Part shown: piece by piece, positions 21,438 through 31,803 of the stretch
Layout: each line of letters starts with the position of its first letter
How positions within the stretch are numbered: position 1 is the stretch's first letter
NCBI GenBank assembly: GCA_021186555.1
Contig: JAJKFL010000237.1
Span: 38,155,258-38,219,257 of the forward strand
Direction: 5' to 3'
Origin: Reticulitermes speratus
Taxonomy: Eukaryota > Arthropoda > Insecta > Blattodea > Rhinotermitidae
DNA length: 64,000 nt
Made by a program: the position numbers and the translations under genes
The notes under the pieces: generated by a model
Database searches by the model: none
Seen by the model: only the letters and a program-made list of their open reading frames with translations
Told to the model about the DNA's origin: nothing

Positions 21438-21515
21438 CAGGGCATACACAAAAGATTGGTGCGGTTTTAATAGTGTTCACTATTACTCCCGAACCATTCT
21501 TTTGTGTATGCCCTG
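21438..21515. mobile_element. 78-bp TA-flanked hairpin MITE, copy 1
   Basis: CAGGGCATACACAAAAGA at the left is inverted at the right (TCTTTTGTGTATGCCCTG), with TA immediately outside both ends. The size and TA site fit a Tc1/mariner-type hairpin MITE, which is an inference. Confidence 0.7.
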
Positions 21516-21647
21516 TATAAGTAAAATCGTGAGTATAAAATACAGTTAAAATGATAGAATGTTAAAACCACACTGTTCACTGTATCATCGCACTTTTTGA
21601 TGATTCTATCATTTTAACTATATTTTATACTCACGATTTTACTTATA

Positions 21648-21725
21648 CAGGGCATACACAAAAGATTGGTGCGGTTTTAATAGTGTTCACTATTACTCCC
21701 GAACCATTCTTTTGTGTATGCCCTG
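21648..21725. mobile_element. 78-bp TA-flanked hairpin MITE, copy 2
   Basis: Same sequence as the copy at 21438, exactly 210 bp downstream, so it arose by tandem duplication of a 210-bp block rather than by a new insertion. Confidence 0.7.
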
Positions 21726-21857
21726 TATAAGTAAAATCGTGAGTATAAAATACAGTTAAAATGATAGAATGTTAAAACCACACTGTTCACTGTATCATCG
21801 CACTTTTTTATGATTCTATCATTTTAACTATATTTTATACTCACGATTTTACTTATA

Positions 21858-21935
21858 CAGGGCATACACAAAAGAATGGTTCGGGAGTAATAGTGAACAC
21901 TATTAAAACCGCACCAATCTTTTGTGTATGCCCTG
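21858..21935. mobile_element. 78-bp TA-flanked hairpin MITE, copy 3 (inverted)
   Basis: Same ends, but the interior order is reversed (GAATGGTTCGGGAG first, then AAAACCGCACCAATC). It forms the inverted partner of copies 1 and 2 within the palindromic host element. Confidence 0.7.
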
Positions 21936-22019
21936 TATATGTTTTTATAAACAGTGCACAAAAATTTTACGAATGTCAATAATAGGCCGATCCAGCATTT
22001 GAGAAGCGCTATTAGAAAG

Positions 22020-22060
22020 CCCCTGATGATGGCTCATGGAGAGCCGAAACATGTGTAGGG
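22020..22060 (+). ncRNA. Hammerhead ribozyme motif (right arm)
   Basis: CCC, CTGATGA, T, GGCTC/GAGCC, GAAA, ACATGTGT, A, GGG. Core complete. Helix III differs from the left arm by one base (ACATGTGT against ACATATGT). Confidence 0.88.
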
Positions 22061-22264
22061 TTCGACTATAATAAAGGGCTTATTGCACCTTTTTTTAGTG
22101 ATTTGTGCATTTGTTGGTGTATTTCTGGATATAATAAAAATGCACGGTGAATTAAGACTTAAGATTTAACTGGCAATTTTAGCAATTTGGAGCATTTAAA
22201 ACTTTTCTTCAAACAGATTATATATATATATATATATATCAGCTTCATTTGAGGTTTCAACTGC

Positions 22265-22350
22265 TGTGAAGGTTAAGATCACGGTATTCTGGGATATGCT
22301 ACCGTGTCCTTTGGCAAACATGTGTCGATGTTTCGGAAGAACCTGAAAAG
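22265..22350 (-). mobile_element. Foldback repeat, GTC|GGT family (left arm)
   Basis: GTATTCTGGGATATGCTACC, GTGTCGATGTTTCGGAAGAA, CCTGAAAAGG: the antisense left-arm order of this family. The right arm is absent. Confidence 0.5.
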
Positions 22351-22458
22351 GTGTAAGCAAGAGATTCGAGTAACATACCACATTGCAAGCGTCTGTGACC
22401 TTGATTACTTCTTTCTACATTTAGAATGTTTTCGGGAAAAGTACTGCCAACAGTTCTT

Positions 22459-22845
22459 CTCTTTCTTCTTCTTCTTCTTCTTCTTCTTCTTCTTTGGCAT
22501 AGGTCCCTATACTTTAACCAGTGCCTCCTTCAGAATGACGGCCCATACAGATCTGTCTTCTGCTTTGTTCCTCCATCTCTTGACAACCATCGATTTCAGA
22601 TCGTTCTCAATACAGTCTAACCACCTTAATTTTGGTCTTCCTGCTTTTCTTCTTCCATCTGGTTTCCCCACAAATACTCTCTTTACGGCCCCACCATCAG
22701 ACATTCTTACCACATGACCAGCCCATTCTAGTCTTCTTAAATTTACTGTCGTTACAATATTTGGTTTTCTATACACAACCTGCAGTTCATCATTAGTTCT
22801 GATTCTCCAGCCATTTTGATCTTCTACTAGGGCTGCCAACACATA
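22459..22845 (-). mobile_element. LINE 3' end, second type, with (GAA)n tail
   Basis: The minus-strand frame (22507-22842) encodes NGWRIRTNDELQVVY, NLRRLEWAGHVVRM, GKPDGRRKAGRPKLRWLD, then SVWAVILKEALVKV and a stop. This is the C-terminal end of a LINE ORF2 of the endonuclease-RT type (WAGHV and GRPxxRW motifs). It is followed on the minus strand by a (GAA)n tail (22459-22494). It is 5' truncated but has no internal stop, so it is fairly young. Confidence 0.75.
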
Positions 22846-23170
22846 TCCCTGTTAAACCTAGTGGCAAATGTGTGTACCGCCATGTTTGACTTTAAAAACC
22901 CTACACTCTGTCTGCACAGTGTATTTATGTGTTGAGTGTGATTCTCACAATAAGCAGGCATTATTTCCCTATACAGCCTTCACATGTTGATCTTTGTAAT
23001 GGAAGAACTCTATGTTCTCTGTGAGGTACGAACTGACTGTTTATACGGAATGTAGATTAATTCTGGTCTTCAAATAGTTAACGGAAGATTAGACACTGAC
23101 AGAGCTGAAAATAATATTTGGACTTGAAAGGAGGAAGTAATACTAGGCCGGGGACAGCTGTATAATGAAG

Positions 23171-23204
<34 letters not shown>

Positions 23205-23220
23205 ATCGGTATGAGAATAG
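22846..23220. other. No recognisable feature
   Basis: No supported gene. An (AAT)n/(ATT)n patch lies at about 23171-23204. Confidence 0.4.
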
Positions 23221-24212
23221 GAAATTGTCGTGAGTATGACGTGTCACTAAGGACACAATTCTGTATTGCCGTGAGTATGACGTGTCACTAAGGACACAAT
23301 TCTGTATTGCCGTGAGTATGACGTGTCACTAAGGACACAATTCTGTATTGCCGTGAGTATGACGTGTCACTAAGGACACAATTCTGTATTGCCGTGAGTA
23401 TGACGTGTCACTAAGGACACAAATCTGTATTGCTGTGAGTATGACGTGTCACTAAGGACACAAATCTGTATTGCCGTGAGTATGACGTGTCACTAAGGAC
23501 ACAAATCTGTATTGCCGTGAGTATGACGTGTCACTAAGGACACAATTCTGTATTGTCGTGAGTATGACGTGTCACTAAGGACACAATTCTGTATTGCCGT
23601 GAGTATGACGTGTCACTAAGGACACAATTCTGTATTGCTGTGAGTATGACGTGTCACTAAGGACACAAATCTGTATTGCCGTGAGTATGACGTGTCACTA
23701 AGGACACAATTCTGTATTGCCGTGAGTATGACGTGTCACTAAGGACACAATTCTGTATTGCCGTGAGTATGACGTGTCACTAAGGACACAATTCTGTATT
23801 GCCGTGAGTATGACGTGTCACTAAGGACACAATTCTGTATTGCCGTGAGTATGACGTGTCACTAAGGACACAATTCTGTATTGCCGTGAGTATGACGTGT
23901 CACTAAGGACACAATTCTGTATTGCCGTGAGTATGACGTGTCACTAAGGACACAATTCTGTATTGCCGTGAGTATGACGTGTCACTAAGGACACAAATCT
24001 GTATTGCTGTGAGTATGACGTGTCACTAAGGACACAAATCTGTATTGCCGTGAGTATGACGTGTCACTAAGGACACAAATCTGTATTGCCGTGAGTATGA
24101 CGTGTCACTAAGGACACAATTCTGTATTGTCGTGAGTATGACGTGTCACTAAGGACACAAATCTGTATTGCCGTGAGTATGACGTGTCACTAAGGACACA
24201 AATCTGTATTTA
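23221..24212 (+). repeat. 41-bp minisatellite, about 24 copies
   Basis: Unit CCGTGAGTATGACGTGTCAC + TAAGGACACAATTCTGTATT + G. Copies are nearly identical, with AATTC/AAATC and GCCG/GCTG/GTCG variants arranged in blocks that themselves repeat, which shows higher-order duplication. Each unit carries TGACGTGTCA, close to a CRE-like palindrome. Confidence 0.95.
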
Positions 24213-24825
24213 CGAAACCCGTGTAGAGTAATGTGTCGAGAAGCACAACCCAAAAATATTACTTTTCGAAAATCAAGAGAGCTCGATTAGACTTCACTTC
24301 AAAGCAGTGAATTCATTTAGTAGGTTGCCTGATGCTTCGATATTTTTGAGCTTCGCACTTCATCTTCTTTCGACTGTGGGCCCCTTTTCTTATTGTAGAC
24401 ACTTGCTTGTAAAAAGAGTATGAAATAACACTTATAAACACTGCTGGTTACGTATATATATATATATATATATATAATCTAAATAAATACTGCAAGAACA
24501 ACCGACACTACAGACTATCTTAAGTAAACTCCAAATATTTCCAAGGAGGCATTGTTCTGCCAACTACAGGGTGTTGTTTTACAAATAAGTATCCTGTCCA
24601 ACAGTTCTTAAGCTTCACTAACTGCAATTACTCATGGTAGACGCTTCTTCCGTTTCAGGAAAACGTAGCTATGTTTTACGACATTTAATTTTTAAAAGAC
24701 ATATGTGTGTTACAGCGGAATCTGTCAAGTTTTCCGCAACAAGAAAAACAGTTCTGGGAAGCTCAGATAATAAATTATTCAAAACACCATTAAGGATTTA
24801 GAGGCTAAGACTGAACAGAATTGTA
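24213..24825. other. No gene; (TA)n microsatellite
   Basis: A TATATA run lies at about 24453-24474. No other supported feature. Confidence 0.5.
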
Positions 24826-25121
24826 TTTGAAGATTCAGTCCGTACCGCGCAGTAAACACACTCCGTCTCAGTTATACAAACCAGTCAGTTAATGTTGTAC
24901 AGTGAAATAATCGCTGTTTGTTCTGAGATCCACACAAAACACATAAATACAGTCCGTACCGCGCAGTAAACACACTCCGTCTCAGTTATACAAACCAGTC
25001 AGTTAATGTTGTACAGTGAAATAATCGCCGTTTGTTCTGAGATCCACACAAAACACATAAATACAGTCCGTACCGCGCAGTAAACACACTCCGTCTCAGT
25101 TATACAAACCAGTCAGTTAAT
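24826..25121 (+). repeat. 114-bp tandem repeat, left part
   Basis: Units contain ACAGTCCGTACCGCGCAGTA, CTCCGTCTCAGTTATACAAA, CAGTCAGTTAATGTTGTACA and CGCTGTTTGTTCTGAGATCC. The period is 114 bp. The array is interrupted by the PLE at 25122 and continues at 29008. Confidence 0.9.
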
Positions 25122-25142
25122 CACTTTGAAGTTGTACATACC

Positions 25143-25188
25143 GTGCAAAGCTTGAGATAATTATAACTTAAAACCAACAATATTGCAC
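25143..25188 (-). ncRNA. 3'-terminal hairpin of the PLE
   Basis: On the minus strand GTGCAA (25188-25183) can pair with TTGCAC (25148-25143), followed by GG. The same position in other elements is GTGCAT/ATGCAC, GTGCATC/GATGCAC or GTACATT/AATGTAC, so pairing is kept while bases change. A role in template recognition by the RT is inferred. Confidence 0.6.
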
Positions 25189-25212
25189 TTATTTTATATA
25201 TGTATATTGCAA

Positions 25213-25253
25213 CCCTACATATGTTTCGGCTGTACTTCAGCCATCATCAGGGG
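25213..25253 (-). ncRNA. Hammerhead ribozyme motif downstream of the PLE ORF
   Basis: Minus strand, same sense as the RT ORF: CCC, CTGATGA, T, GGCTG/CAGCC stem II, GAAA, palindrome ACATATGT, A, GGG. It lies about 560 bp downstream of the stop codon and 25 bp before the terminal hairpin. PLE pseudo-LTR hammerheads are known. The extra T after CTGATGA is shared with all copies here. Confidence 0.88.
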
Positions 25254-25814
25254 TTTTCCTTGCAGCGTCCACTAACTGTATTTCTCACTAACATTTGGTT
25301 CCTATTGGTTTTCTTAGTAACTAGGTATTGTGCATTGTCTTATTGTCTAGGTCCTATATTGTTCACTTTGTACACTGATACACTTATGTATGTGGGTTTT
25401 TTTGCACTTTTTAGTTTGACTTTTTTCTTGGTCCGTTTTAGGAACATGTAGTTTTGGCCTATTCTGGAGCATGTCTGTAGCCTTCGGTGTTCTTTTTTCG
25501 GTCCTTCTTCTTTAGTTGTGTGCAGGTGTCAGCCATCTTGTCACTGCCGTCTTGATGTTGTAGTGTGCCAAGATCGTTCTATTGATTGTATTTTTCATGG
25601 TTTTCTTTACGCGGTGTTATGTTGTCTGCTGTTTGTGGTGATTCCAAGTTGTCTTCGTGTTGTGGTCACACTTGGGTTTTGTGCTTTCTGTTGTCGTTCC
25701 TTATGATGTTTTGGTTTTTTGACCTACGTTTCCTATTTTCGGTTGGTCTATTGCGTTGTAGTTTTCTTGCTGGTTTTTGGATCGTTGATTAGCATGTTGT
25801 TTCTGTGGTTCATT

Positions 25815-27559
25815 TCATGTTCTTTCCATGTTCGGCGTACTGTTTTGGGTGCTATGTTCCTTTGTGTTGCTGTTGTTCTTGTGGTCCGGTTCCTTTAGTT
25901 TTGTATTGGTAATGAGCCTGAATAGTTGGTTGTTTTCGCCTGCATGTTGCTCAGGAATCAGAGTATTATCTTCATGTGCTTGCTGTATGTAAAACCGTTC
26001 CAGGGTGTTCAATTTCTTGCTTTTTTTGCACGTGTGTACAAGGTTCATTGTTTGGTCTATTGGGCCCCTTTCATGTCTGTTGTTTAGAATGTGGAGGGCG
26101 TAAGCTGATTTTGGGTCGTTATTCTTGATGTAGCGGGTATGTTCAGTGTAGCGTTGTTTTATGGATCTGCCAGTTTGTCCTATGTATTGTTTTTTACATG
26201 TATTGCAGGTGAGACTGTATATTCCACTGAGGCTGTAAGGGTCATGGTTTTGAGGGTGTGTTTGCAAAATCGTGTGTGTTTTATTAACTGTGTTGAAGGT
26301 TATGTTTAGATCAGTGCCTTTGAAGAGGTTGGTAATGGGTCGGATTTTTGGGCTATAGTATCCGAAGGCCGCCCATTTTTTGACCTTGGGGGTTGTGGTT
26401 ATGGTGATGTTTGTTTGGTTTATGATTTTGGACATAATGGTTTTGTTTAGCCTGTCCACCATGTGCCTTGGGTATCCATTCCTGTTGGCAATCGAGTGAA
26501 TTATGCTAAGCTCTTTCTGTTTTGATTCTTGTGTGAGGGGCATCCGGTGCATTCTATTGAGGAGGTATCTGTAAGCCGCCATTTTGTGTTCTGTTGGGTG
26601 GTTGGAGTCATGGTGTATGGTTATGTCGGTTGTTGTGGGTTTTCTATAGATGTCCAAGGTTAATTTGTTGTTTTGTCTGTGGATTGAGAGGTCCAGGAAG
26701 CTTATGGTGTTGTCCTCTTCCAGTGTTGCCTTGAATTGCAGGGCGCTGTGGATGCTGTTCATGTAGTGGGTTATGTCTGTGGGGTTGGTCTTGGTGTTAT
26801 CATATATCATAAGTATGTCATCAACATATCTATTATACATGCGGATCTTTTTACTGTCCAATATGTTCTTGATCAGGCTGTTTTCCAGGTGTTGGAGGAA
26901 GATTTCTGCAATAAGGCCTGAGATAGGTGATCCCATTGCTACTCCCTTGTTCGGTTGGTAGAATTTGTTATTGAATTGGAAATAGTTTTGTTGTAGTATG
27001 GTGGTTAGTAGTGTGCATGCTTGGTTTGCAGTGGTGGTGTTTACATTTTTGTCCTTAAGCAAAATTTTGGTGATGTTTATTGTTTCTTCTAGGGGTATGT
27101 TCACGTAAAGGTCCTTAATGTCGTATGAAATGAGTCTGTCTGATTCTACTGTTGGGAAGCAGTCGAGCTGGTGTGCCAGGTTTGTTGAACTGTGGGTTGT
27201 GTATGTGTGGGGTAATTGGAGTGTGTCATTTAGCCATCTATTAAGGAATTTGGCTATCTTATATGATGGGGCGTAAATGTTGTTTATTACTGGTCTGATG
27301 GGTTCATTGTCTTTATGAATTTTGATTTGGGCCTTTAGGGTGGGTGGTTGGGGCTTTATTTGTGTTAAGTAATGTTTCTGTTGTTTGTTTATTATCATGT
27401 TGGAACCGTTTGTGGCTTGCTGAATTTTTTTCTGGTATTGTGTTGTGGGGTCTTTTTGTAATTGTGTGAATTGGTTGTCGTTTAGGAAAGTTTCAACTTT
27501 GTGGGTGTATTCATCTCTGTGTATGATGACTATAGTGTTTCCTTTGTCTGCTTTAGTAA
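25815..27559 (-). CDS. PLE reverse transcriptase with GIY-YIG endonuclease, 5' truncated
   Basis: This frame encodes a reverse transcriptase and endonuclease that would copy and insert the element. In the 607-residue open frame beginning at 27638, residues 1-27 are antisense of the inverted arm; authentic sequence starts at TKADKGNTIVI (28-38). RT landmarks: KIHKDNEPIRPVI near 106-118, SYDIKDLYVNIP (171-182) with the first catalytic Asp, GVAMGSPISG (232-241), and RYVDD (270-274) with the catalytic pair. The C-terminal GIY-YIG domain shows SGIYSLTC (471-478), C478-x2-C481, KQYIGQTGRSIKQR (483-496), H500 and a Glu in LERFYIQQ (546-553). The GIY-YIG domain and CxxC place it with EN-containing Penelope-type elements. 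The N-terminal region before the first RT motif is missing, so this copy is probably not autonomous. No frameshift or stop is seen in the remainder. Confidence 0.92.
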
Positions 27560-28352
27560 CTCCAACCACCCAACAGAACACAAAATGGCGGCTTACAGAT
27601 ACCTCCTCAATAGAATGCACCGGATGCCCCTCACACAAGAATCAAAACAGAAAGAGCTTAGCATAATTCACTCGATTGCCAACAGGAATGGATACCCAAG
27701 GCACATGGTGGACAGGCTAAACAAAACCATTATGTCCAAAATCATAAACCAAACAAACATCACCATAACCACAACCCCCAAGGTCAAAAAATGGGCGGCC
27801 TTCGGATACTATAGCCCAAAAATCCGACCCATTACCAACCTCTTCAAAGGCACTGATCTAAACATAACCTTCAACACAGTTAATAAAACACACACGATTT
27901 TGCAAACACACCCTCAAAACCATGACCCTTACAGCCTGAGTGGAATATACAGTCTCACCTGCAATACATGTAAAAAACAATACATAGGACAAACTGGCAG
28001 ATCCATAAAACAACGCTACACTGAACATACCCGCTACATCAAGAATAACGACCCAAAATCAGCTTACGCCCTCCACATTCTAAACAACAGACATGAAAGG
28101 GGCCCAATAGACCAAACAATGAACCTTGTACACACGTGCAAAAAAAGCAAGAAATTGAACACCCTGGAACGGTTTTACATACAGCAAGCACATGAAGATA
28201 ATACTCTGATTCCTGAGCAACATGCAGGCGAAAACAACCAACTATTCAGGCTCATTACCAATACAAAACTAAAGGAACCGGACCACAAGAACAACAGCAA
28301 CACAAAGGAACATAGCACCCAAAACAGTACGCCGAACATGGAAAGAACATGA
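27560..28352 (+). pseudogene. Inverted partial copy of the PLE ORF (C-terminal half)
   Basis: From SNHPTEHKMAAYRYLL onward the predicted protein is identical to residues 345-607 of the minus-strand ORF, including the complete GIY-YIG domain and the same stop. It lacks all RT motifs. The preceding 20 codons or so of the open frame (27501-27559) are antisense of the other strand's RT region and not a real N-terminus. It is part of the inverted arm. Confidence 0.92.
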
Positions 28353-28913
28353 AATGAACCACAGAAACAACATGCTAATCAACGATCCAAAAACCAGCAA
28401 GAAAACTACAACGCAATAGACCAACCGAAAATAGGAAACGTAGGTCAAAAAACCAAAACATCATAAGGAACGACAACAGAAAGCACAAAACCCAAGTGTG
28501 ACCACAACACGAAGACAACTTGGAATCACCACAAACAGCAGACAACATAACACCGCGTAAAGAAAACCATGAAAAATACAATCAATAGAACGATCTTGGC
28601 ACACTACAACATCAAGACGGCAGTGACAAGATGGCTGACACCTGCACACAACTAAAGAAGAAGGACCGAAAAAAGAACACCGAAGGCTACAGACATGCTC
28701 CAGAATAGGCCAAAACTACATGTTCCCAAAACGGACCAAGAAAAAAGTCAAACTAAAAAGTGCAAAAAAACCCACATACATAAGTGTATCAGTGTACAAA
28801 GTGAACAATATAGGACCTAGACAATAAGACAATGCACAATACCTAGTTACTAAGAAAACCAATAGGAACCAAATGTTAGTGAGAAATACAGTTAGTGGAC
28901 GCTGCAAGGAAAA

Positions 28914-28954
28914 CCCCTGATGATGGCTGAAGTACAGCCGAAACATATGTAGGG
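28914..28954 (+). ncRNA. Hammerhead ribozyme motif in the inverted PLE arm
   Basis: Exact inverse copy of the motif at 25213-25253: CCC, CTGATGA, T, GGCTG/CAGCC, GAAA, ACATATGT, A, GGG. It is in sense relative to the partial plus-strand ORF and antisense to the full one. Confidence 0.88.
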
Positions 28955-29007
28955 TTGCAATATACATATATAAAATAAGTGCAATATTGTTGGTTTTAAG
29001 TTATAAT

Positions 29008-29420
29008 CAGTCAGTTAATGTTGTACAGTGAAATAATCGCTGTTTGTTCTGAGATCCACACAAAACACATAAATACAGTCCGTACCGCGCAGTAAACACA
29101 CTCCGTCTCAGTTATACAAACCAGTCAGTTAATGCTGTATAGTGAAATAATCGCTGTTTGTTCTGAGATCCACACAAAACACATAAATACAGTCCGTACC
29201 GCGCAGTAAACACACTCCGTCTCAGTTATACAAACCAGTCAGTTAATGCTGTACAGTGAAATAATCGCTGTTTGTTCTGAGATCCACACAAAACACATAA
29301 ATTCAGTCCGTACCGCGCAGTAAACACACTCCGTCTCAGTTATACAAACCAGTCAGTTAATGCTGTACAGTGAAATAATCGCTGTTTGTTCTGAGATCCA
29401 CACAAAACACATAAATACAC
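29008..29420 (+). repeat. 114-bp tandem repeat, right part
   Basis: Continuation of the array at 24826-25121, about 3.6 more units ending ACACATAAATACACTGTGTG. Unit differences (TGTTGTACAG/TGCTGTATAG) are few. Confidence 0.9.
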
Positions 29421-29845
29421 TGTGTGGGCAGAACGTAGAATTTGTGAATGTTAAATATGGTGGTATATATAGTAACCACTGGGATTGAAAGGGATAAATA
29501 ATTGAAGACGTTTAAATACATGCCACATTGTACAGCCCTTAACGTCTTGCTGCCCTTAACTGAGTGTAAAGGACTCGTAAACAGTGATGTGTGCCGAGAC
29601 TACTTCAGTACGCAATGGTTTCTTCTGCTTTGTTGATAGTCAAACACGCCATTGGGCTGCCATTAACCAGTCGCAATCTTGGCTCAAGGGGCGGGCGTTG
29701 CTCTGCACAGACACTCGTAAAATTTAATTCCTCCATATAAAATATAATTCTGATCGACTAATAGAATAGTCCGCAACCTGTGGTCCGCTTGCCCGTGCTC
29801 TTTTGCGACGCTGCCTTATTCGTACGTGTTCAGAGTCCCCAAGAC
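29421..29845. other. No recognisable feature
   Basis: No supported gene or repeat. Confidence 0.4.
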
Positions 29846-30096
29846 TTGAGATCTGCCCTCTTCTGGGATATCACACAGCGTTGAGTGGTAATTTACCGAC
29901 GTTTCGGGACGACGTATCAGTCCCATCTTAAAGGGTCAAGAAGTCCTAGAAGGGTCAAGACATCCAAGGAGCAAAGGACTTCTTAGACTTCTTGACCTTT
30001 GAAGATGGGACCGATATGTCGTCCCGAAACGTCGGTAAACAATTATCACTCGATGCTGCGTAATATTCCAGAACAGCGCAGATCACATCAACATGG
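29846..30096. mobile_element. Foldback repeat, GGTAAA family (pair)
   Basis: Left arm GAGATCTGCCCTCTTCTGGG...TTTACCGACGTTTCGGGACG; right arm GAAGATGGGACCGATATGTC, GTCCCGAAACGTCGGTAAAC, CTGCGTAATATTCCAGAAC. The loop contains AGGGTCAAGA and its inverse several times. The hammerhead-like right arm has TTTGAAGA in place of CTGAAGA. Confidence 0.7.
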
Positions 30097-30234
30097 CGGC
30101 GGAAGTCTGAAATCCCCAAGATTCGTCAGTGCAGTGTGTAAATGTTGTTACAATGATTTAGGCTGCAATTCAGAGTTTATCTGCACAGTTATGATCCATT
30201 TAACTATTTAAAGCTGCTAACTTTATATAAACAT

Positions 30235-30692
30235 GTATTAAATGCAGGATATTTGGGCCTAAGAGGGACGAGGTAACAGGGGATTGGAGAAGACTACATA
30301 ACGAGGAACTTAATGATCTGTACTCATCACCAAATATTATTCGGGTGATCAAATCAAGAAGAATAGGGTGGGCGGGGCATGTAGTAAGTTTGGGGGAGGG
30401 GAGAGGTGCATACAGGGTTTTGGTGGGGAGACCTGAGGGAAGGAGACCACTTGGAAGACCCAGGCGTAGATGGGAGGATAATATTAAAATGTAATCTTCA
30501 AGAAGTGGGATGGGAGGGCGTGGATTGGATTGATATGGCTCAGGATAGGGACAGGTGGCGGGCTGTTGTGAATGCGGTAATAAACCTTCGGGTTCCATAA
30601 AACGCGGGGAATTTCTTGACTAGCTGACGACCTGTTAGCTTCTCAAGAAGGACTGTGCTACATGGAGTTAGTTAGTTAGTTAGTTAGTTATA
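30235..30692 (+). mobile_element. LINE 3' end (GRPRRRW type) with (GTTA)n tail
   Basis: Translates in pieces to [61 protein letters not shown] and [10 protein letters not shown], with one frameshift near 30490. It is followed by a 3' region and five to six GTTA units (30667-30692). 5' truncated. Confidence 0.8.
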
Positions 30693-31555
30693 TTACATGC
30701 ATTTATTGTCAAGTGATTGGGATGATCAAATCAGGAACGGTGTGATTGACAGGAAACGTAGCACACGTGAGAGAGGAGGGAAATGCATATGATATTTATT
30801 GTGGAAAATCTGAATGAAAACCCGCTTTGGAATGTTTTGGTGTAGCTGTGAGTATCACACTAAAATTTGTGTACGATTTATTAGAATTCCAACAGACTTT
30901 ACTCACGTAATGTTGATCTGAAATAAAGAGAGTGGTAATGTGTACAGTTTGGGAACAGCGATGATTGGCAGGGTGTTGAGAACAATAGCAGATACAATGT
31001 TTACACAGTCAAATCGCCAACTCTTGTTACTTGTTTCATTATAGAGGTCACATTTTTCGGCACTGCTGTGTCATCGTCAACCGCCAACTGTCAACACACG
31101 ACCAAAAGTACACAGGCCACATCCATATATGCAATAGTTGTCATTTGACAATGTAAATACTGTTTTTTTGGTACTGTTTCAGCTAACAGCGGTAGCTATA
31201 ACTGATATTAGACTTACCAACGTGGTGTTCAGTCATCGTGCTGCATCAATGGCCGGTAATTTCTTGAATAACCGAGTAACTACCAATGCCTTTGTTCCAT
31301 TAGTTTGTTGGCAAGTTAATTAGCTGCTTATACAATGCGAGCTCTGAGGTTTTCTCAGCGGTACAGCTGAAAAGTCCTTATGGAATGTAACACAGCGTGT
31401 TATCCCAAAAGAAGAGAACCCCTAATTATGTAATATTACGTTTAGTTAGCTACTTAACAATTAATTCGTAATTTAAGTCAAAGAATTTTTATGTATGATG
31501 CCGTGTAGTCTGGTAGGTTTATACCAGGGTTTAGGAGGAAGTGATGCGTCAAGTC
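30693..31555. other. No gene; old foldback remnants
   Basis: A hammerhead-like antisense remnant lies near 31045-31085 (minus strand TTGACGA, T, stem, GTGCCGAAAAATGTG). GATGCCGTGTAGTCTGGTAG near 31498 is a left-arm end of the GTC|GGT family. Nothing else is supported. Confidence 0.45.
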
Positions 31556-31559
31556 TTTT

Positions 31560-31803
31560 AACATCGTGCGTCAGGAGTAGGTGGGAGTGAAGATATAGCT
31601 TCAGGCTCCGGACGCTATAGCCCCAGGAAATGTCCCCCCGGTACCCCATTGGATAGGAAGTTGCGTGGAATCGAGGTTCGGTCTGAAAGGTTTCGTGAGA
31701 AGGGAAAAAAAAATCTTTTGCAACTGCTGGATATCGAACCTTGATTCCTTGGTCGTTGAGTCTGTAGCTTACACACTACACTGACTGAGCTATACCGGTT
31801 CCC
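31560..31803 (-). mobile_element. SINE type D variant
   Basis: Minus strand: head GGTATAGCTCAGTCAGTGTA (A box region) and AAGGTTCGATATCCAGCAG (B box), then AAAAGATTTTTTTTTCCC, CGAACCTCGATTCCACGCAA and TGGGGCTATAGCG. The head is closer to a canonical A box than in the other copies. Confidence 0.65.

Larger units (their letters stand above)
21233..22175 (+). mobile_element. Hammerhead PLE derivative with nested MITEs, 12-bp TSD
   Basis: ATTTAACTGGCA at 21233-21244 and 22164-22175 flanks a body (21245-22163). The left arm TCCAGAAATATACCAACAAA is inverted at the right as TTTGTTGGTGTATTTCTGGA. The tail ATAAAAATGCACGGTGAATT follows on the right. GTGCATTT (22105-22112) pairs with AAATGCAC (22138-22145). 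Both arms hold complete hammerheads (21313-21353 minus, 22020-22060 plus). The core holds three 78-bp hairpin MITEs, two of them within a 210-bp tandem duplication. Confidence 0.9.
25110..29019 (-). mobile_element. Penelope-like element, inverted-arm copy with 12-bp TSD
   Basis: CAGTCAGTTAAT at 25110-25121 and 29008-29019 flanks a 3,886-bp element (25122-29007) inside the 114-bp satellite. Inverted arms occupy 25160-26608 and 27559-29007 (1,449 bp each). The differences I noticed are few, for example one codon near 25440 against 28728. The unique centre (26609-27558) carries the RT motifs. A 38-bp tail (25122-25159) lies only on the left, the 3' side of the minus-strand ORF. Each arm has a hammerhead. 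The structure suits a 5'-truncated sense copy joined to a shorter inverted copy at one insertion event. Such complex inverted or tandem insertions are known for PLEs. Confidence 0.92.

Noticed and set aside
27501-27559. N-terminus of the plus-strand PLE frame and residues 1-27 of the minus-strand frame
   Set aside because: Each is the antisense of the opposite strand's coding sequence across the palindrome junction; neither is native PLE protein.
28375-28967. Short hydrophobic frames in both PLE arms (also 25200-25792)
   Set aside because: Present identically in both arms only because the arms are copies. They lie antisense to or downstream of the ORF in the noncoding 3' region.
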